A DNA stretch of 64,000 nucleotides from Zizania palustris (Eukaryota > Streptophyta > Magnoliopsida > Poales > Poaceae), in NCBI GenBank assembly GCA_019279435.1, contig JAAALK010000287.1:88865532-88929531 (forward strand). Direction: 5' to 3'. Below are positions 43,736-56,917 of the stretch, in pieces (the stretch's first letter is position 1; every line of letters begins with the position of its first letter). Under the pieces are notes generated by a model. The model saw only the letters and a list, made by a program, of their open reading frames with translations, had not been told where the DNA came from and did no database searches. A program made the position numbers and the translations under genes.

Positions 43736-43736
43736 T

Positions 43737-45369
43737 TGAGGAGCCATGCTGAAGAGCATGGGCCTCATGGCTCTAGATGTGATGAGTCATTGTCAACGAA
43801 AGTCAAGAGGATACCAAGAGAGGAGAAGACCTATTTTGTCTGGACCGCATGTGACTCAGATACACGGGGAGCGAGCGACTTTCGGGCAGAGGGGCCGCGA
43901 AGTCAGGCTAGCCCAATCCGGGAACATGGGCTAGGAGCAGCAGCGGATCCATTGGGCTGTTGACCAGGATTGACTCAGGTACACGGGCGGCGAGCGATTG
44001 CCGAGCTAAGAGAGCTGCGGAATCGAGCCGGCCCAATCCGGGTACCAAATGCAAAGTCGGTGGACGCTTTGTCAGTTTTGGTGCAAAACTGACAACCGCT
44101 AATCTCGGATCGGACCGTCCTGAGGCGAAGACATAGTCGCTACGAAAGCTCCGCTTCAGGATAAGTCATTTGTAATTAGGAGTTTACTATTTTGCCTTTA
44201 GGCCCACAGTCTGTCACTCGAGTCTGTAAAAATATCATAAGGGCGGTTTGGTCTTTTCCTTTTTATTCAGCGTCTGTAAAAACCCTAGGGGTATTTTTGC
44301 ATTTTCCCATTTATTGGGCTGCCTATAAATAGGCGCCAATATCCTAGGGTTACCCAATTTCAAAAACACTTTACCAAATATTGGGTCACTTTTTGTGTTC
44401 CTCCCTGAGTTCTCCGCCGCCGGTATTTTTTCCAAGACGCCACCGTTTAAATCCTTATTTCTCCACGCCGGCGTGTTTTTCCACTAAGCTTCTAGCACCT
44501 ACAATCTGGGCGGCTAGTGGCTACGCACGGCGCCTAGCCTCGCCTATCTACAGCAGCGGCTGTGCATGGGTGCCTAGGCAAGCAGCGCCTAGCGGCTGCA
44601 TCTAGCACGCGGCTGCAGCTAGCTCCTACGCTACAGCAGCAGCAGGAAGCCTGCCATTGGTGGCGTGGAGGCCAAGTGCTGCATGGCTTGATGCACGCGA
44701 CGGCACCAAGCAGCGGCATCATCTACGAGCACTTGAGTACGGAAGGAAGCAGAAGCGGTGTCGCGTCACGGCAGATTCGCACGAGCAGAAGGCCTGGTCA
44801 TCTCGGACAGCATCCAACCGCGGGTCCCGCCGGAGAATTAACTTGGCGTGGGGGTTCGTGCAGTGCATCGGCAAGAATAGAAGAAACACACAATATTTTC
44901 TTTTGTCTCATGTTCCGTGCTTTCAGTACTAGTTTGGTATCTTTTGCAGTATTTGATTGCTTGTGATGGTGTGCTACTAAGAAATGCTTTCATGAATATG
45001 TCTCTCTATATTGATGCATTTCATATGCTATTTTTGAATGAATAGATGATATTGAATCTGGTGTTTTTTAATCTGTGTACTGTTTTATTTTGGTTGAAAC
45101 AACATTGTTTATCATCTTCATGTCTGTTGCTCTGATTAAATGCATGTGAGTTAATTAATCTGTTAATCTGCTTGTGAACACTATTTTTGGTGTCTTTTCG
45201 ATTAGGACACCGGTTGTTTTAGGCTAGATTATTTTTGGACCTTTGGTCTGTTCTTGTTTCTGTTAGTTGTCTATTGAGGTGCGTTGGGTGTTGGGAGCAG
45301 GCCATTGATTCGAATGAATTTTTTAGGCGCCCATTCACCCCCCCTCTGGTCGCTACTTTCGGTCCTACA
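43737..45369 (+). repeat. SIRE-C 5' LTR
   Basis: A 1633-bp LTR that starts TGAGGAGCCATGC and ends TTTCGGTCCTACA. Its first 775 bp pair with 60371-61141. It contains a TATA box at 44324-44331 and the CACCCCCCCTCTGGTCGC signature near the end. GC-rich open frames at 44562-44966 lie within the LTR and have no domain. Confidence 0.9.
44324..44331 (+). promoter_or_regulatory. TATA box of SIRE-C LTR
   Basis: TATAAATA in gctgcctataaataggc, conserved in the 3' LTR at 60954-60961. Confidence 0.65.
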
Positions 45370-45371
45370 AG

Positions 45372-45384
45372 TGGTATTAGAGCC
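45372..45384 (+). other. SIRE-C primer-binding site
   Basis: TGGTATTAGAGCC two bases after the LTR, the initiator tRNA-Met complement with one C-to-T change. Confidence 0.9.
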
Positions 45385-45434
45385 TGGTTAGGTTTTTTCC
45401 ATACCTTGACCGGTTCTAAACTCAGGTAGTGGTC

Positions 45435-47873
45435 ATGACTTCTCCTGGAAAGGTCCCGTCCTTGGAAGCTTATGGCTATAATTATTGGAAGACTCGCATG
45501 CGAGCCTATCTCATGAGCCAGAGCTCGGACATTTGGGACATTTGTGTTCACACCACTTTCACCATATTGCCTGTTGTTGAGCGTAATTCTCCTAATATTA
45601 TCGCCCAGCATCAGAACAACAACAAAGCGGTGAACATTTTGTTTTCTGGTTTAGGTCCCACTGAATTTGAGCGTGTGAGCCATCTCACCACTGCTAGAGA
45701 GATCTAGGCTACCCTCCAGGCACACAATGAGGGAACAGCCCAGGTCAAGGCTCGGTTCTATCAAACCTACCGGCGTGAATATGAAAATCTCACACAGAAG
45801 CCGGGTGAATCTATTGAAGCTTTGTTTGGTCATTTTCAATCGATCATCAACAAGCTTCGGGCCAACAAGGCTGAGGGAGTTCAGTTGGTCTCAGATCATG
45901 AGCAGGCGCTCAAGTTTCTCCATACCATGGACCCTAAGATCTAGGAGATCAAGGTATCTTCTATCATTGAGAGCATATCTTATGATACCTTGACAATTTC
46001 TGAGTTGTTCAGCAAGCTGAAGGCCACTGAGGTTGATACCCAGTTGAGATCAAATCTCACTGGCTCTGGATCAAAAACCCTGGCCCTTGCTACACCTTCT
46101 ACTGACCCCTCTTCTATGAGTTGTGCTGGGTTCTCCTTGATGTCTATCACTGAGGACCTGCTTGACTCGTTAGGAGATGATGACCTGTGTCTGTTTAACA
46201 ATTGGGTGCATCATGTCTATGATAAGTGAATGTTCAAAAGACACGACACAAAATCCATATGCTTTGAGTGTGGTGATCTAGGTCACTTCATCGCCGACTG
46301 CCCCAAGCGCAATGGTCATAAGAAGGGTACCGGTGGTGGCTTCAACGACTCCGGCAAGCATGACAGCTCCTCCTTCACAAAGGGCAAGCCAAAGACCAGA
46401 TTCTTTAGAAAGGCCCTGAAGGACTACCAGCGTGAGAACAAGAAGCGAGAAAAGGCCTTCTTCGCCGAGATGGAGAAAAGCTACTCCAAGCGGTCTTCAT
46501 CTTCTTCCTCTTCATCAAGATCAAGCGATGAGGAGATCGTAATCAGGAAGGGGAAGGACAAGGATGATCTGGCGGGCCTCTGCTTCATGGCCTTCGGCGA
46601 TAGGCCGAAGAGCCGCTCACATCGACGCCGAAGATCCCGCAAGAGCTTCTGCTCAATGGCTCTTGGGGATAAGGAAGAGAAGGGCTCCTCCGATGACTCC
46701 GACGACGACAATGAAAAGGTATCTTCTTATGAACGTGAAATCGTTGATTTAGTTGAAGAAAATCATCAGGAGTTGAGATATCGGGAAAAAACTACTTAGA
46801 AGGGCTAAGAAGAGGATAGATGAACTTGACAGTGAGCTTGCCGTGGCCAACAGCAGAATTGAGAGTCTATCTTCTTCCCCTTGCATGGGTGATAGCAGTG
46901 AGTGCCCAAAGTGTGAGGTGTTGTTGTGTGACCTGACGACTCTGAAGTCCAGATACACAAAATGGGTTGATGAGAGGGACGCTTTGGCCACTGAGCTTGA
47001 GAGCGCTCAGCTGGAGCTAAAAGATACTCATGCCATTGTCGTCGTGTCCTGTGTTCATTGCCAATCCCATCTAGCTAGTTTAGCTGAGCTGAAAGCCAAG
47101 GGTGATGAGCAATTGGGTGATTTAGAGAGAGTTAGAGCTGAGCTGGAGCAGACTAGGATAGATCTTGAGACACTATCAGTTCCACCCACTATCTGTGAGA
47201 ACTTCTTGTCTCTTAGATTGGAGTTGATCAAGCTGAAAGCCGAGAAGTCTGTCCAGGTTGATAGAGAGTGTGAGACCTGCTTGTCTCGGGTGGAGGTTCT
47301 AACTTCCTTAAGAGAGGAGCTAGCTGATGTTCAGAATGAGAATTTTACCTCCGTCAAATCCTGAGTTGGGTGAGTGCCAGAGAGCCACAGCTCGACATGA
47401 TGATCTAGCAGTTTAAGAGGCAGGATGGGTTTGGGGTAGGCTACACCTACACCAATGCTGATTTTGAGAGTGCTATTAGCCGGGCAGTGGAGTAGAGTAA
47501 AATGTCTCCTGAACAGAGATACCCCAACACTCACTCCACTGAGTCTTTCAAGGCTAGTCAGCCCAAGGATGGAGTGTTCCAAGAACAGCCTAAAGCTTCA
47601 CCCAAGAAGCCCATCTGGGTTCCAAAGCCCAAACACCTCCGCACTTCTCTAGACTCTCTACCTGGACCCTCTCACACCAAAGAGTCTTCACCAATCACGA
47701 CCAAACCCAAGAATCCCAAGCCTCAACCACATCCCAAGAAGCTTACCTACCACTATGAGTATTGTCAGCGAGACGGGCATCTTGAGGAGTTTTGCTTCAG
47801 GAGGAAGCGGGTTGAGAGAGCAGAGAGAGCTCGTGGTGGTAGGAGCAGTTCTACCAGCAGGGTGGTAGACTGA
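45435..47873 (+). pseudogene. gag: SIRE-C gag, long type with coiled coil and two zinc fingers
   Basis: It starts at ATG 45435 (MTSPGKVPSLEAYGYNYW), with the copia gag core (LFSGLGPTEFERVSHLT, AQVKARFYQTYRREYE). Zinc knuckle CFECGDLGHFIADCP is near 46260, followed by a Ser-rich, Lys-rich stretch (46480-46720), a coiled coil (46810-47360), and a second finger YCQRDGHLEEFC near 47760. In-frame stops include positions near 45704, 45942, 46227, 46797, 47362 and 47490, several of them TAG or TGA where Gln, Trp or Arg fits. Confidence 0.87.
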
Positions 47874-48180
47874 GAGTTCCTCGACGCGGGGATAGGCTAG
47901 AGGCCAGACAACATCGTGTAGGTGGTGGTAGAGGATACGACTTTCATGCCCATGCTCTGGAGGGTGGTGTTCGCTCCGGCAGAGGTCCAGGTCATTTTGG
48001 ATACGACTCTGGACCTCGTGGCCGAGACTTTAGGCAGAACCGAGGACCACGCTTTGAGCCGCACTTTGGTCCAAACTCTTATGATGCTTTCTGCTTTCCG
48101 TCTTTTGAGCAGATGGCTCGACACTGGTTTAGTTCTTTTGCTAAACCTGGTGTCGGACCATTTGCTCCCTCTTACGACCA

Positions 48181-51100
48181 TTGGTTGTGCAGGATCGGGG
48201 ACTAGAGGACGTTTGGATCATGGACTCAGGATGCTCTCGCCACATGATGGGACATCGCATATGGTTCTCCAGTCTCTCTCCCCCGAGCTCGAAGGAATGC
48301 ATCACATTCGGGAACAATGGTCAAGGGAAGGTACACGGTATTGGCTCAATTCGCATCTCTGACCATTTCTCTTTGAAGAACGTTGCTTTGGCTGGAAATT
48401 TGAATTTCAATTTGATTTCTGTTTTGCAACTTATTGAGGATGGTTTGGAGGTTCGTTTTAAGAAGGGCATGTCTTTTGTGGTTGATTCTAGAGGGTCTTT
48501 GATTTGCCAGATCTTACCCTTCGGTAAGGTTTTTTAGATTGACTTCTCTAGTTCTTTTGGCCCTTCTCGGTGTTTGATTGTTGGATCCTCCTCTGAGCTC
48601 TGGAAGTGGCATAGGAGGTTAGGCCATTTGAGTTTTGATCTGCTAGTCAGATTGAGCTCTATGGACCTCATCCGAGGATTGCCCAAGCTTAAGATGGAGA
48701 AGGATCTAGTTTGTCATCCCTGTCGTCACGGAAATAGGTTTCCGCTTCTCACTCACCTGTGACTCAGGTGATGACTTCGTACCCAGGAGAGCTGTTACAC
48801 ATGGACACTGTTTGTCCAGCTCGAGTATGATCAGTCGGTGGGAAGTGGTACGCGCTTGTGATTGTGGATGATTTTTCTCGATTCTCGTGGGTTTTCTTCT
48901 TGGAGTCTAGGATGAGACTTTTCATTTTGTTCATGACCTGATTTTGAATGTTGAAGAATGAGAACAATGGTCGGATGTGAGCGATTCGCTCTATCAACAA
49001 GCTTTGAGTTCAAGAATTCATAGTTCATCAGCTTCTGTAGTGATCAGGGTCTTGATCATTAGTTTTCTGCTCCTTACACTCCCCCACAGAACAGCGTTGT
49101 GGAACAAAAGTACCACACGCTAGTCGAGATGGCCAGGACGATGCTCGATGAGCACAGGACTCCTAGGCGTTTTTGGGCTGAAGCCATGAACACGGCTTGC
49201 TATCTAGCCAACCGCATTTTTCTTAGAGCTTACCTAGGTAAGACTTCATACGAGTTGTGGTTTGGCAGACAGCCCAAGGTGAGCCACTTGCGAGCATTTG
49301 GCTGCAAGTGCTTTGTGCTCAAGAAGTGAGGGCATTTGGACAAGTTTGAGTCGCATTGCTGGGATGGAGTCTTTCATGGTTATGCTTTGCATTCTCGAGG
49401 ATTCCGTGTTTGGAACCTCGACTCCCAGCAGCTTGTCAAGACTTGTGAGGTTTCTTTTGATGAGTCCTTGCCTTCTTTGACTCCTTCTTTTGAGCTGTCT
49501 GGAGATGGTGAGCTCAGAGAGTCCATCTTCGAGGAAGATGATGACACTCCAGCTGTTGATGAGGGTGGGCCTTCTGCACAACCTGTAGAACCCACACCTT
49601 CTAAGACTTCGACTGAGGACGAGGGCGGACCTCTGATCACTTCTTCCACTTCGATCGAGCCCCCTCAGTCGAGTCTAGAGGTGCGAGCTACTGACTTCGG
49701 TGAGGTGACTTCAGATCACCAGGGATCACGAGCAGTTCAACGTGATCACCTCTCAGAGCTCATCATCGGTGATCTGTCTGAGAGGAATTTGCGTTCTTCT
49801 GTTGACTCGCTTGCTGTGTTTGCTGAGTCTGCGTTTGTTGCATCTTTTGAGCCCAGAGACGTTTCTCATGCACTTTCTGAATTCAAATTGGATTAATGCT
49901 ATGCAAGAAGAGCTTTAGAATTTTGTCCGCAATCGGGTTTGAATACTGGTTGAGCTGCCACCTGGATGCAACCCCATAGGCACCAAGTGGGTATTCAAAA
50001 ACAAGCAAGGTGAAGATGGGGTTGTGGTGCGCAACAAAGCTCGACTGGTTGCCCAGGGTTTTTGCCAGAAGGAGGGTCTTGACTTTGAGGAGACTTTCGC
50101 CCCTGTTGCCCGTCTTGAGTCCATTCGCACTCTCTTAGCTTTTGCCGCTTCGAAGGTTTTAAGCTATTTCAAATGGATGTCAAGAGTGATTTTCTGAACG
50201 GGTACATAGAGGAGGAGGTCTATGTTAGGCAACCCCCCAGTTTTGAGAACCCTAAGTTCCTCAACATGTTTTTAAGCTGCAAAAAGCTTTATACGGTCTG
50301 AAGCAAGCCCCCAGGGCTTGGTATGACCGGTTGAAGCAGTTTTTGTTGGGGAAGGGCTTTGTGATGGGTTATGTGGATAAAACTCTTTTCTTCCTCAGAG
50401 ATGCCTCAGATTTCTTGCTTGCTCAGATATATGTGGACGATATCATTTTTGGTGGTACTACAGATGTTCTTGTGTCCAAGTTTTCTGAGCAGATGCACAG
50501 AGAGTTTGAGATGAGCCTCATGGGTGAGCTCAAGTATTTCCTAGGGCTCCAAATCAAGCAGGCCAAGGACAACCCACCAGAGTAAGTACACGAGGGACAT
50601 GTTGAAGAAATTCGACTTTGGTGGAGAGCTGAAGCCTCAGATGACCCCAATGGGTACATCTGGGGGCCTGGACAAGAATGAGAGCGATGTAAAGGTCAAT
50701 GAGAGAGATTCGAGGGATTATCGGTTAGATGTTGTACTTAAATGCGACAAGGCCAGACATACAGTTCGCCGTAGGACTGTGCGCGCGCTTCCAGTCTTCA
50801 CCACGCGCGTCTCATCGGCAGGCTGTTAAGCGCATTTTCAGGTATCTCACCTATGCGCCCGATCTAGGTCTTTATTACTCAGCATCATCATCTCATGATT
50901 TATCTGGCTTTTCTGACTTTGGTGGGTGCCGGTTGGATCGCAAGTCGACTTCCGGTACTTGCCAGTTTCTTGGTTCGTCTCTTGTCTCTTGGTCTTCTTG
51001 AAAGCAGTCTGGAGTTGTACTTTCGACCATTGAGGCTGAGTATGTAGCTGTTGCTAGCTGCTGCTCATAGTTGGTTTGGATGATTTCCACATTGCGAGAC

Positions 51101-51364
51101 TTTGGGTTGTTCTTTCCTACCAGAGTTCCACTGTTTTGTGACAGCACTAGTGCGATTAGTGTAGGGAAAAACCCGTGTCTCCATTCAAAAACCAAACACA
51201 TTGATGTGCGCTTTCACTTTCTGCGTGATCAATATGAGAAAGGTGTCATTGACCTTGTTCATGTTGATACCCATCATCAGTTAGCTGACATTTTCACCAA
51301 ACCCCTAGATCAGTCTACTTTCGAGCATTTACGAGGGAATTTGGGTGTTGTGTATCCTTTTTAG
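48181..51364 (+). pseudogene. pol: SIRE-C pol, heavily degraded
   Basis: Protease (WIMDSGCSRHM near 48220), GAG-pre-integrase (WKWHRRLGHLS near 48600), and an integrase core with many stops (48780-49100; LVIVDDFSRFSWVFF). Then integrase C-terminal regions (FWAEAMNTACYLANRIF), an acidic linker, and RT broken between 49900 and 50320 with YVDD near 50430 and LKYFLGLQI. RNase H reads TRPDIQFAVG, STIEAEYVAVA and KTKHIDVRFHFLRD, ending at the TAG of 51364. The domain order integrase before RT identifies Ty1/copia. Confidence 0.9.
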
Positions 51365-52751
51365 GATATTTTGAGTCAGTTTTTCCTTCTTCTTTACTCT
51401 TTTCTTGAGTCTTTTTTGTGTGTTCATATCATGCATATTCACATATCACACTTTGAGCCTGCTTCTATTATATGATTGAACTACTTTTCTTATTCTAGCT
51501 GGTACATGCTTTGATTACTTGTCGATGATCCTGCTTTGTCTCAGTTCACATGATATGTCTGATATCTGTCATATGCATGGCTTTTATGCTTTAAAATTGA
51601 AAAATGATCACCATTGCCTCTGGTAACTAGCATGTGTAGGCTGTGTGTTTTTGCTATCTTTTACATGCCTGGTAGCTAGTTCCTCACTTAGATGCAGATA
51701 TGCAACTTGGACAGCTTTATGTTTTAAACATGGAAATGTGCTATAAAAATGATAAAAATCAAAAATGAATGAAAAATTCCATGCCTTTTTATGCTTAAAT
51801 TGAAAAGATCCAGGTGGGTTGGCTTTGTCACATTGCATTGTTCTGGATTGCTTACCATAGCACTTTGGTATGAACTAGGACACTGTAGTGTATGCCAAGA
51901 CCAATGTCTTAAGCTTCTGATGGTCCAGTTCTGGCCTAGGCTTGACTTGGTCGGTTAGCATAAGGTTTGACATGTAAATAACCCCTGGCAAAAATGAAGA
52001 AGGAAAAGGAAAAAGCCTGAAAATTAAAAAGATAACAAGTTTGCTGAAGCACTTTGTTTTGGACAATGCTTATCTTAGTAGATATCAGTTAGCTTTTGTA
52101 TCTCATGCTTTACCTTGCTTGTCAACTGGAAAATGTGGTGATGTTTTTGTTTGCGAAAATTGAAAAATGTGTGCTAATGACTTTCTTTAGATATCATCAG
52201 TTGCACTGATCATGCCATGTATCTTAGACAGTATGTCTTTTGCTATACCTGCTAGATGTTGTAATTACAGTCAATCATATCTGAGAAGCATGCTTTCTAC
52301 ATTCCACCTGCACCCCAATTGCATTCATTGCATATTTGGAGCGGGAGTTGCATTTCAGGGGGAGTCTATGTCTCTTTAGAGTGCATTTAGTGTCGCTTGA
52401 TGAGTCCAATTGTCAACAAGGGAGAGAAATTTTGGGAGAATAGTTTAAGGGGGGAGTTTTGGCTTTCTCTGGGATTTGTTTCAGGGGAGTTTTTGTTCCA
52501 TTTGTCCTCACTCTTTGGATATCCTTGGTGATAATTCTGAGATTGCACTCGTTTTGAGTCTTTTATTTTTGGTTAACCATAATGACCGCTTTCTTGTTTT
52601 TGTTCGACTTTTGGTCATTAGGGTTAAACTTTTATTTTATTTTCTTCTTCTTTGTTTTCTTGTGTTTTGTTTTCGTGTTTCCACATGTGCTTACAGGTAT
52701 TGAAGAGATGATGAAGAGAAGTGTTGATAATGCACTCATCAAGGGGGAGAT
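51365..52751 (+). other. SIRE-C 3' untranslated region
   Basis: T-rich and non-coding. Four G-rich tracts occur: near 52357 (cagggggagtc), 52449 (aaggggggag), 52480 (caggggag) and 52741 (aagggggagat, the one that abuts the LTR start). The block 51840-51990 is shared with the SIRE region at 34100-34260. A short hydrophobic frame at 52476-52703 is not convincing as an envelope gene. Confidence 0.75.
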
Positions 52752-53661
52752 TGATGGGGGATTGGTCCCGATCTTCCGCTAGGTAAAGGATAACTTGGGT
52801 TGGTGGAGAATCTCGACGTTGGCCATCCAAGGCTCCGGTCTGGCGGATCCAAACCTTGCAATCGTTACACCACAGTCTCCGTTGGTTATCAACCACACAG
52901 GACGCGATTGACCTCGCCACGAAGGCTAATTCCTGCAAGCGAACCCAGAACACAAGTAAGAACAGGAAGAATACAAGTCGAATGCCAAATCACAGACAAC
53001 GAATGAAAAGGTGAGGTTTCACAAACGCCTATGCAGCAGCCAATCGGTCTGGTGCAAGGGGCGGGATCTAAACACACAAGTGTAGATGCAAACAAAGCAA
53101 AACCTAACCCTAAAGGCGGCTGGCATGAGTATATAAGGCATGGGCAGCCTGTGGAAGGCAAACAGACTCGAGCTGTGGGCTAGAAGATGTACAGACTTGG
53201 ACTATGGGCCAACACGGCCCAATTCTGTCACGCAGGACTGTTTTAAATACACAGGACGGCTCGAGGCTCCAAATGAGACGAAACTAATGGCAAAAGATCT
53301 GTCTTCTCCTTAGCTTTCCAAAAAGTCCACGAACGCGTCAATCGGACTTCGTATGAGGAAGTTATGCCCATTTTGGTGCAAGGTGGTCGATGTAGTCTGA
53401 ACCAGCGAATTCTTGACTTCAAGTCATCCGTGCGACTCCGTCTTCAACTCCAACTCTCTTATTCCATCTCCTATGTTCCTAAGCAACAACATATCACTAG
53501 TATTCAGTAGCATCCCATCCAAACAAATATTAACATAGTTGCTAAGGAAAGAATTAACCTCATGGTTCAAGCGACAAGCACGGGCGCGTGTGATTGGTCC
53601 TTGTAATTGAATTGTAGGTGGAGGCTCCATGCGTGTATCATGTGAAGTGATGTCCTCATCA
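52752..53661 (-). repeat. CRM-like 3' LTR
   Basis: A 910-bp LTR. Its minus-strand start (53661) encodes the last ~80 residues of the polyprotein. A TATA-like stretch lies near 53129-53137. Confidence 0.9.
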
Positions 53662-56600
53662 TCCTCCCCCTCTTGAATTGGAGTCGTCCTCGACTCAAGC
53701 TCATCGTCATCTCCCAAATAGGGCTTTAAATCTGAAATGTAAATGTGGGACTAACCCCAAAAGCTGCAGGCAACTCAAGTTTATATGCATTATCATTTAT
53801 CTTCTCAAGCACACGGAAAGGACCATCAGCACGGGGCATCAATTTAGACTTTCTCAAATCAGGAAAACGATCCTTGCACAAGTGCAACCAAACAAGATCA
53901 CCCAGTTCAAATGTTATCTCTTTTCTACCCTTACTACCATAAGCACGATATTTCTCATTCATTTTCTCTATGTTTGCTTTAGTAGTTTCATGCATCTTAA
54001 GTAATAATTCAGCACGTGTAGTAGCATCAAAATTCAATTTTTCAGATGGTGGCAATGGTAGCAAATCAATAGGAGCACGCGGATTAAAGCCATAGACCAC
54101 TTGAAACGGACTTATCTTAGTAGTGGAGTGTACTGACCTATTATATGCAAACTCAATATGAGGTAGACACTCTTCCCAAAGCTTCAAGTTGGTCTTCAAA
54201 ACAGCCCTCAACATGGTGGACAATGTGCGGTTGACGACCTCCGTTTGCCCATCTGTTTGGGGGTGACAAGTAGTAGAAAACAGCAGCTTCGTCCTCCAAC
54301 TTATGCCACAACGTCCTCCAAAAATGACTTAAAAATTTAGCATCACGATCTGAAACGTTGGTATTGGAACTCCATGCAAGCGTACGACCTCTCTGAAAAA
54401 CAAATCAGCAACATTTGTAGCGTCGTCGCTCTTGTGACAAGGTATAAAATGCGCCATTTTAGAGAACTGATCTACCACCACAAAAATACTATCTCTCCCC
54501 CTCCTAGTTCTAGGTAATCCTAACACAAAATCCATAGAAATATCCTCCCAAGGTACACTAGGAACGGGCAGAGGCATATAAAGACCATGTGGGTTTAGAC
54601 GGGACTTAGCTTTATTGCAAGTAGTGCAGCGTGCCACATAGCGCTCAACATCTTGTCTCATCCTAGGCCAATAGAAGTGTGTGGATAGCACATCTTCGGT
54701 TTTCTTTGATCCAAAATGACCCATCAAACCACCACCGTGTGCTTCCTGCAATAACAACAAGCGAAGAGAGCTAGCCGGCACGCATAACTTGTTAGCACGA
54801 AAAAGATATCCATTATTCAGCAACATATTTATTCCAAGCACGGTCATTTGTACAATTTGCAAAAGCATCTTTGAAGTCCAAATCAGTAGCATACATGTCC
54901 TTCAATGTTTCTAAACCAAGATCTTATAATCAAGTTGAGAAAGCAATGTATAACGTCTAGATAAAGCATCGGCAATCACATTATCTTTCCCTTTCTTATG
55001 CTTAATGATATATGGAAAAGTCTCAATAAATTCTACCCATTTAGCATGTCGTTTATTCAGATTTGCTTGACTACGTATATGCTTCAATGCTTCATGATCC
55101 GAATGAATAATAAACTCCTTAGGCAAAAGGTAATGTTGCCAAGTTTCAAGCACACGCACTAAGGCATATAATTCCTTATCATAGGTAGAATAATTCAACT
55201 GTGGACCATGTAATTTCTCACTAAAAAAGGCCACGGGTTTACCTCCTTGTAGCAGCACACCTCCTAATCCAAAACCACTAGCATCACATTCTAACTCAAA
55301 AGGCTTACTGAAGTCGGGTAGCTGAAGTAGAGGTGCATGTGTAAGGCGATCCTTGAGTGTGGAAAAAGCTTGTTCTTGTGCTGGTTCCCACGTAAAAGTC
55401 ACTCCCTTCTTGGTCAACTCATGTAAAGGACCGGCTATGGTGCTGAAATCTTTCACAAAACGCCGGTAAAAACCTGCAAGACCAAGAAAACTACGTACCT
55501 GTGTGATAGTTTGGGGTTGCGGCCAGCTGTTGATTGCTTCTACCTTCGCCGCGTCAACCTCAATACCCTGTGAAGTGACAAACATATCCGAGAAACACAA
55601 CTCGATCCGTGCAAACGTGCACTTCTCAAGGTTACCAAACATTCTAGCCTCACGGAGGACAGAAAAACAACACGTAGGTGTTCAACATGTTCAGTGAGAG
55701 ATTTGCTATAAACCAAGATATCATCAAAGTATACAACCACAAAGCGTCCTATAAAGTGTCGTAGGACTTCATCATCAAGCGCAATGAAGGTACTAGGTGC
55801 ATTAGTAAGTCCAAAAGGCATGACAAGCCACTCATCTAATCCAAACTTTGTTTTAAAAGCAGTTTTCCATTCACACCTAGTTTCATGTGAATTGGTTGTA
55901 GCCACTACAGGAGATCGAACTTAGTAAAGATAATGGCACCACTAAGCTCATCAAGCATGTCATCCAATCTAGGAATAGGGTGTCGATATCCGAATGGTGA
56001 TATTATTAATGGCACGACAATCACACACATGCGCCAACTACATCTTTCTTAGGTACCAAAGAACGGGTACTGCACAAGGACTAAGGCTTTCACGGACATA
56101 CCCACGATCAAGAAGGTCCTGTACTTGGCACTCAATTTCTTTTGTCTCTCTGGATTGGTACGGTACGCTGCACGAATTGGGAAGAGAGCCTCCCAGGACC
56201 AATCAATTTGGTGCTCAATGCCGCGTATCGGTGGCAGTCCGGGTGGTATCTCAGCAGGAAAAACATCGTTAAACTCCCTGCAAAAGGTCAGTGACTCTAA
56301 CAGGAACAGAGCTAGGAATGTTCGCAAGTGAAAACAACACGTTTGTGCAAATCAAGCCATATAGCAAGGGAGTATCATCACAATTTCAGCAAGGTCAGTT
56401 TAGTTGCAAGCATGACAGTCCTTTCAGATTAATAACTGTGATGAAGAGGGAGAGCAATTTTATCTTTCTGTGCCTCAAAAGCGTCTTAGGCTACTTGCTG
56501 ATTTTCAGAAGGTTGTTTGCTCTTTGTGCGTCCCTAGCATGCTTTTCTTGTTCAACTTTCACAATTTCAGTAGGAGTCATAGGAAGCATGTAACTTTCTT

Positions 56601-56917
56601 TCCTTTATACATAAATGTGTACTTATTGCTCTACCATGGTGTGTTAGCATCAGTATCATACTCCTAGGTCTTCCAAGTTAACAGAGAACATGCTTGCAGT
56701 GGTACTACATCAAAATCAGCAACTCCGAAGTATGTACCAATGGAAAATTGATGTGGAGCAGTTTGTGTTCCCTTGACCTTACCGCTATTGTTGAACCATT
56801 GCACAGGTAAGGGTGTGGATGCGCACGTGTGGGAAGTGACAGCTTCGTTACCATGTCGTGGCTCACCAAATTGTTGACACTACCGCTGTCGATGATGACA
56901 ACATACACGACGGTCAT
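53424..56917 (-). pseudogene. pol: CRM-like pol, frameshifted; C-terminus overlaps the 3' LTR
   Basis: Minus-strand order: protease VIIDSGSVNNL (about 56890); RT start (VFPAEIPPGLPPIRGIEHQI, 56270-56200); RT core (WKTAFKTKFGLDEWLVMPFG, VVYFDDILVYSK, 55870-55700); RNase H (LECDASGFGLGGVLL, HSDHEALKHIRSQ, DALSRRYTLL, 55290-54950). Integrase zinc finger is at H..C 54740-54620, and the core has MDFVLGLPRTRRGRDS and VVDQFSKMAHF (54540-54440). The C-terminal part (54223-53726) is followed by DDELESRT and GPITRARACRLNHEVN, lying inside the LTR (stop at 53424). Frames change at least near 53722, 54230-54330, 54900, 55600 and 55950-56050. The segment around the second catalytic Asp is damaged. Confidence 0.87.

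Larger units (their letters stand above)
37208..43736 (+). mobile_element. Ty3 Tat-lineage element (Tat-B), truncated on both sides
   Basis: Plus-strand gag, protease, RT, RNase H, archaeal-type RNase H and integrase in order, all broken. The 5' LTR and gag N-terminus are missing (join at ~37207). The 3' side is cut at 43736 by SIRE-C; the expected gatat partner lies in or beyond the N gap. It is a different family from Tat-A: its protease reads VDGGATVNL and its gag has a PQWPN repeat. Confidence 0.88.

Noticed and set aside
44562..44966. GC-rich frames that could be read as a host gene
   Set aside because: The block lies inside the SIRE-C 5' LTR (43737-45369), downstream of its TATA box, and shows no protein family.
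52476..52782. Hydrophobic short frames as an envelope-like gene of SIRE-C
   Set aside because: Only about 70 codons from T-rich DNA, with no signal peptide/coiled-coil layout and no counterpart in the other SIRE 3' region.
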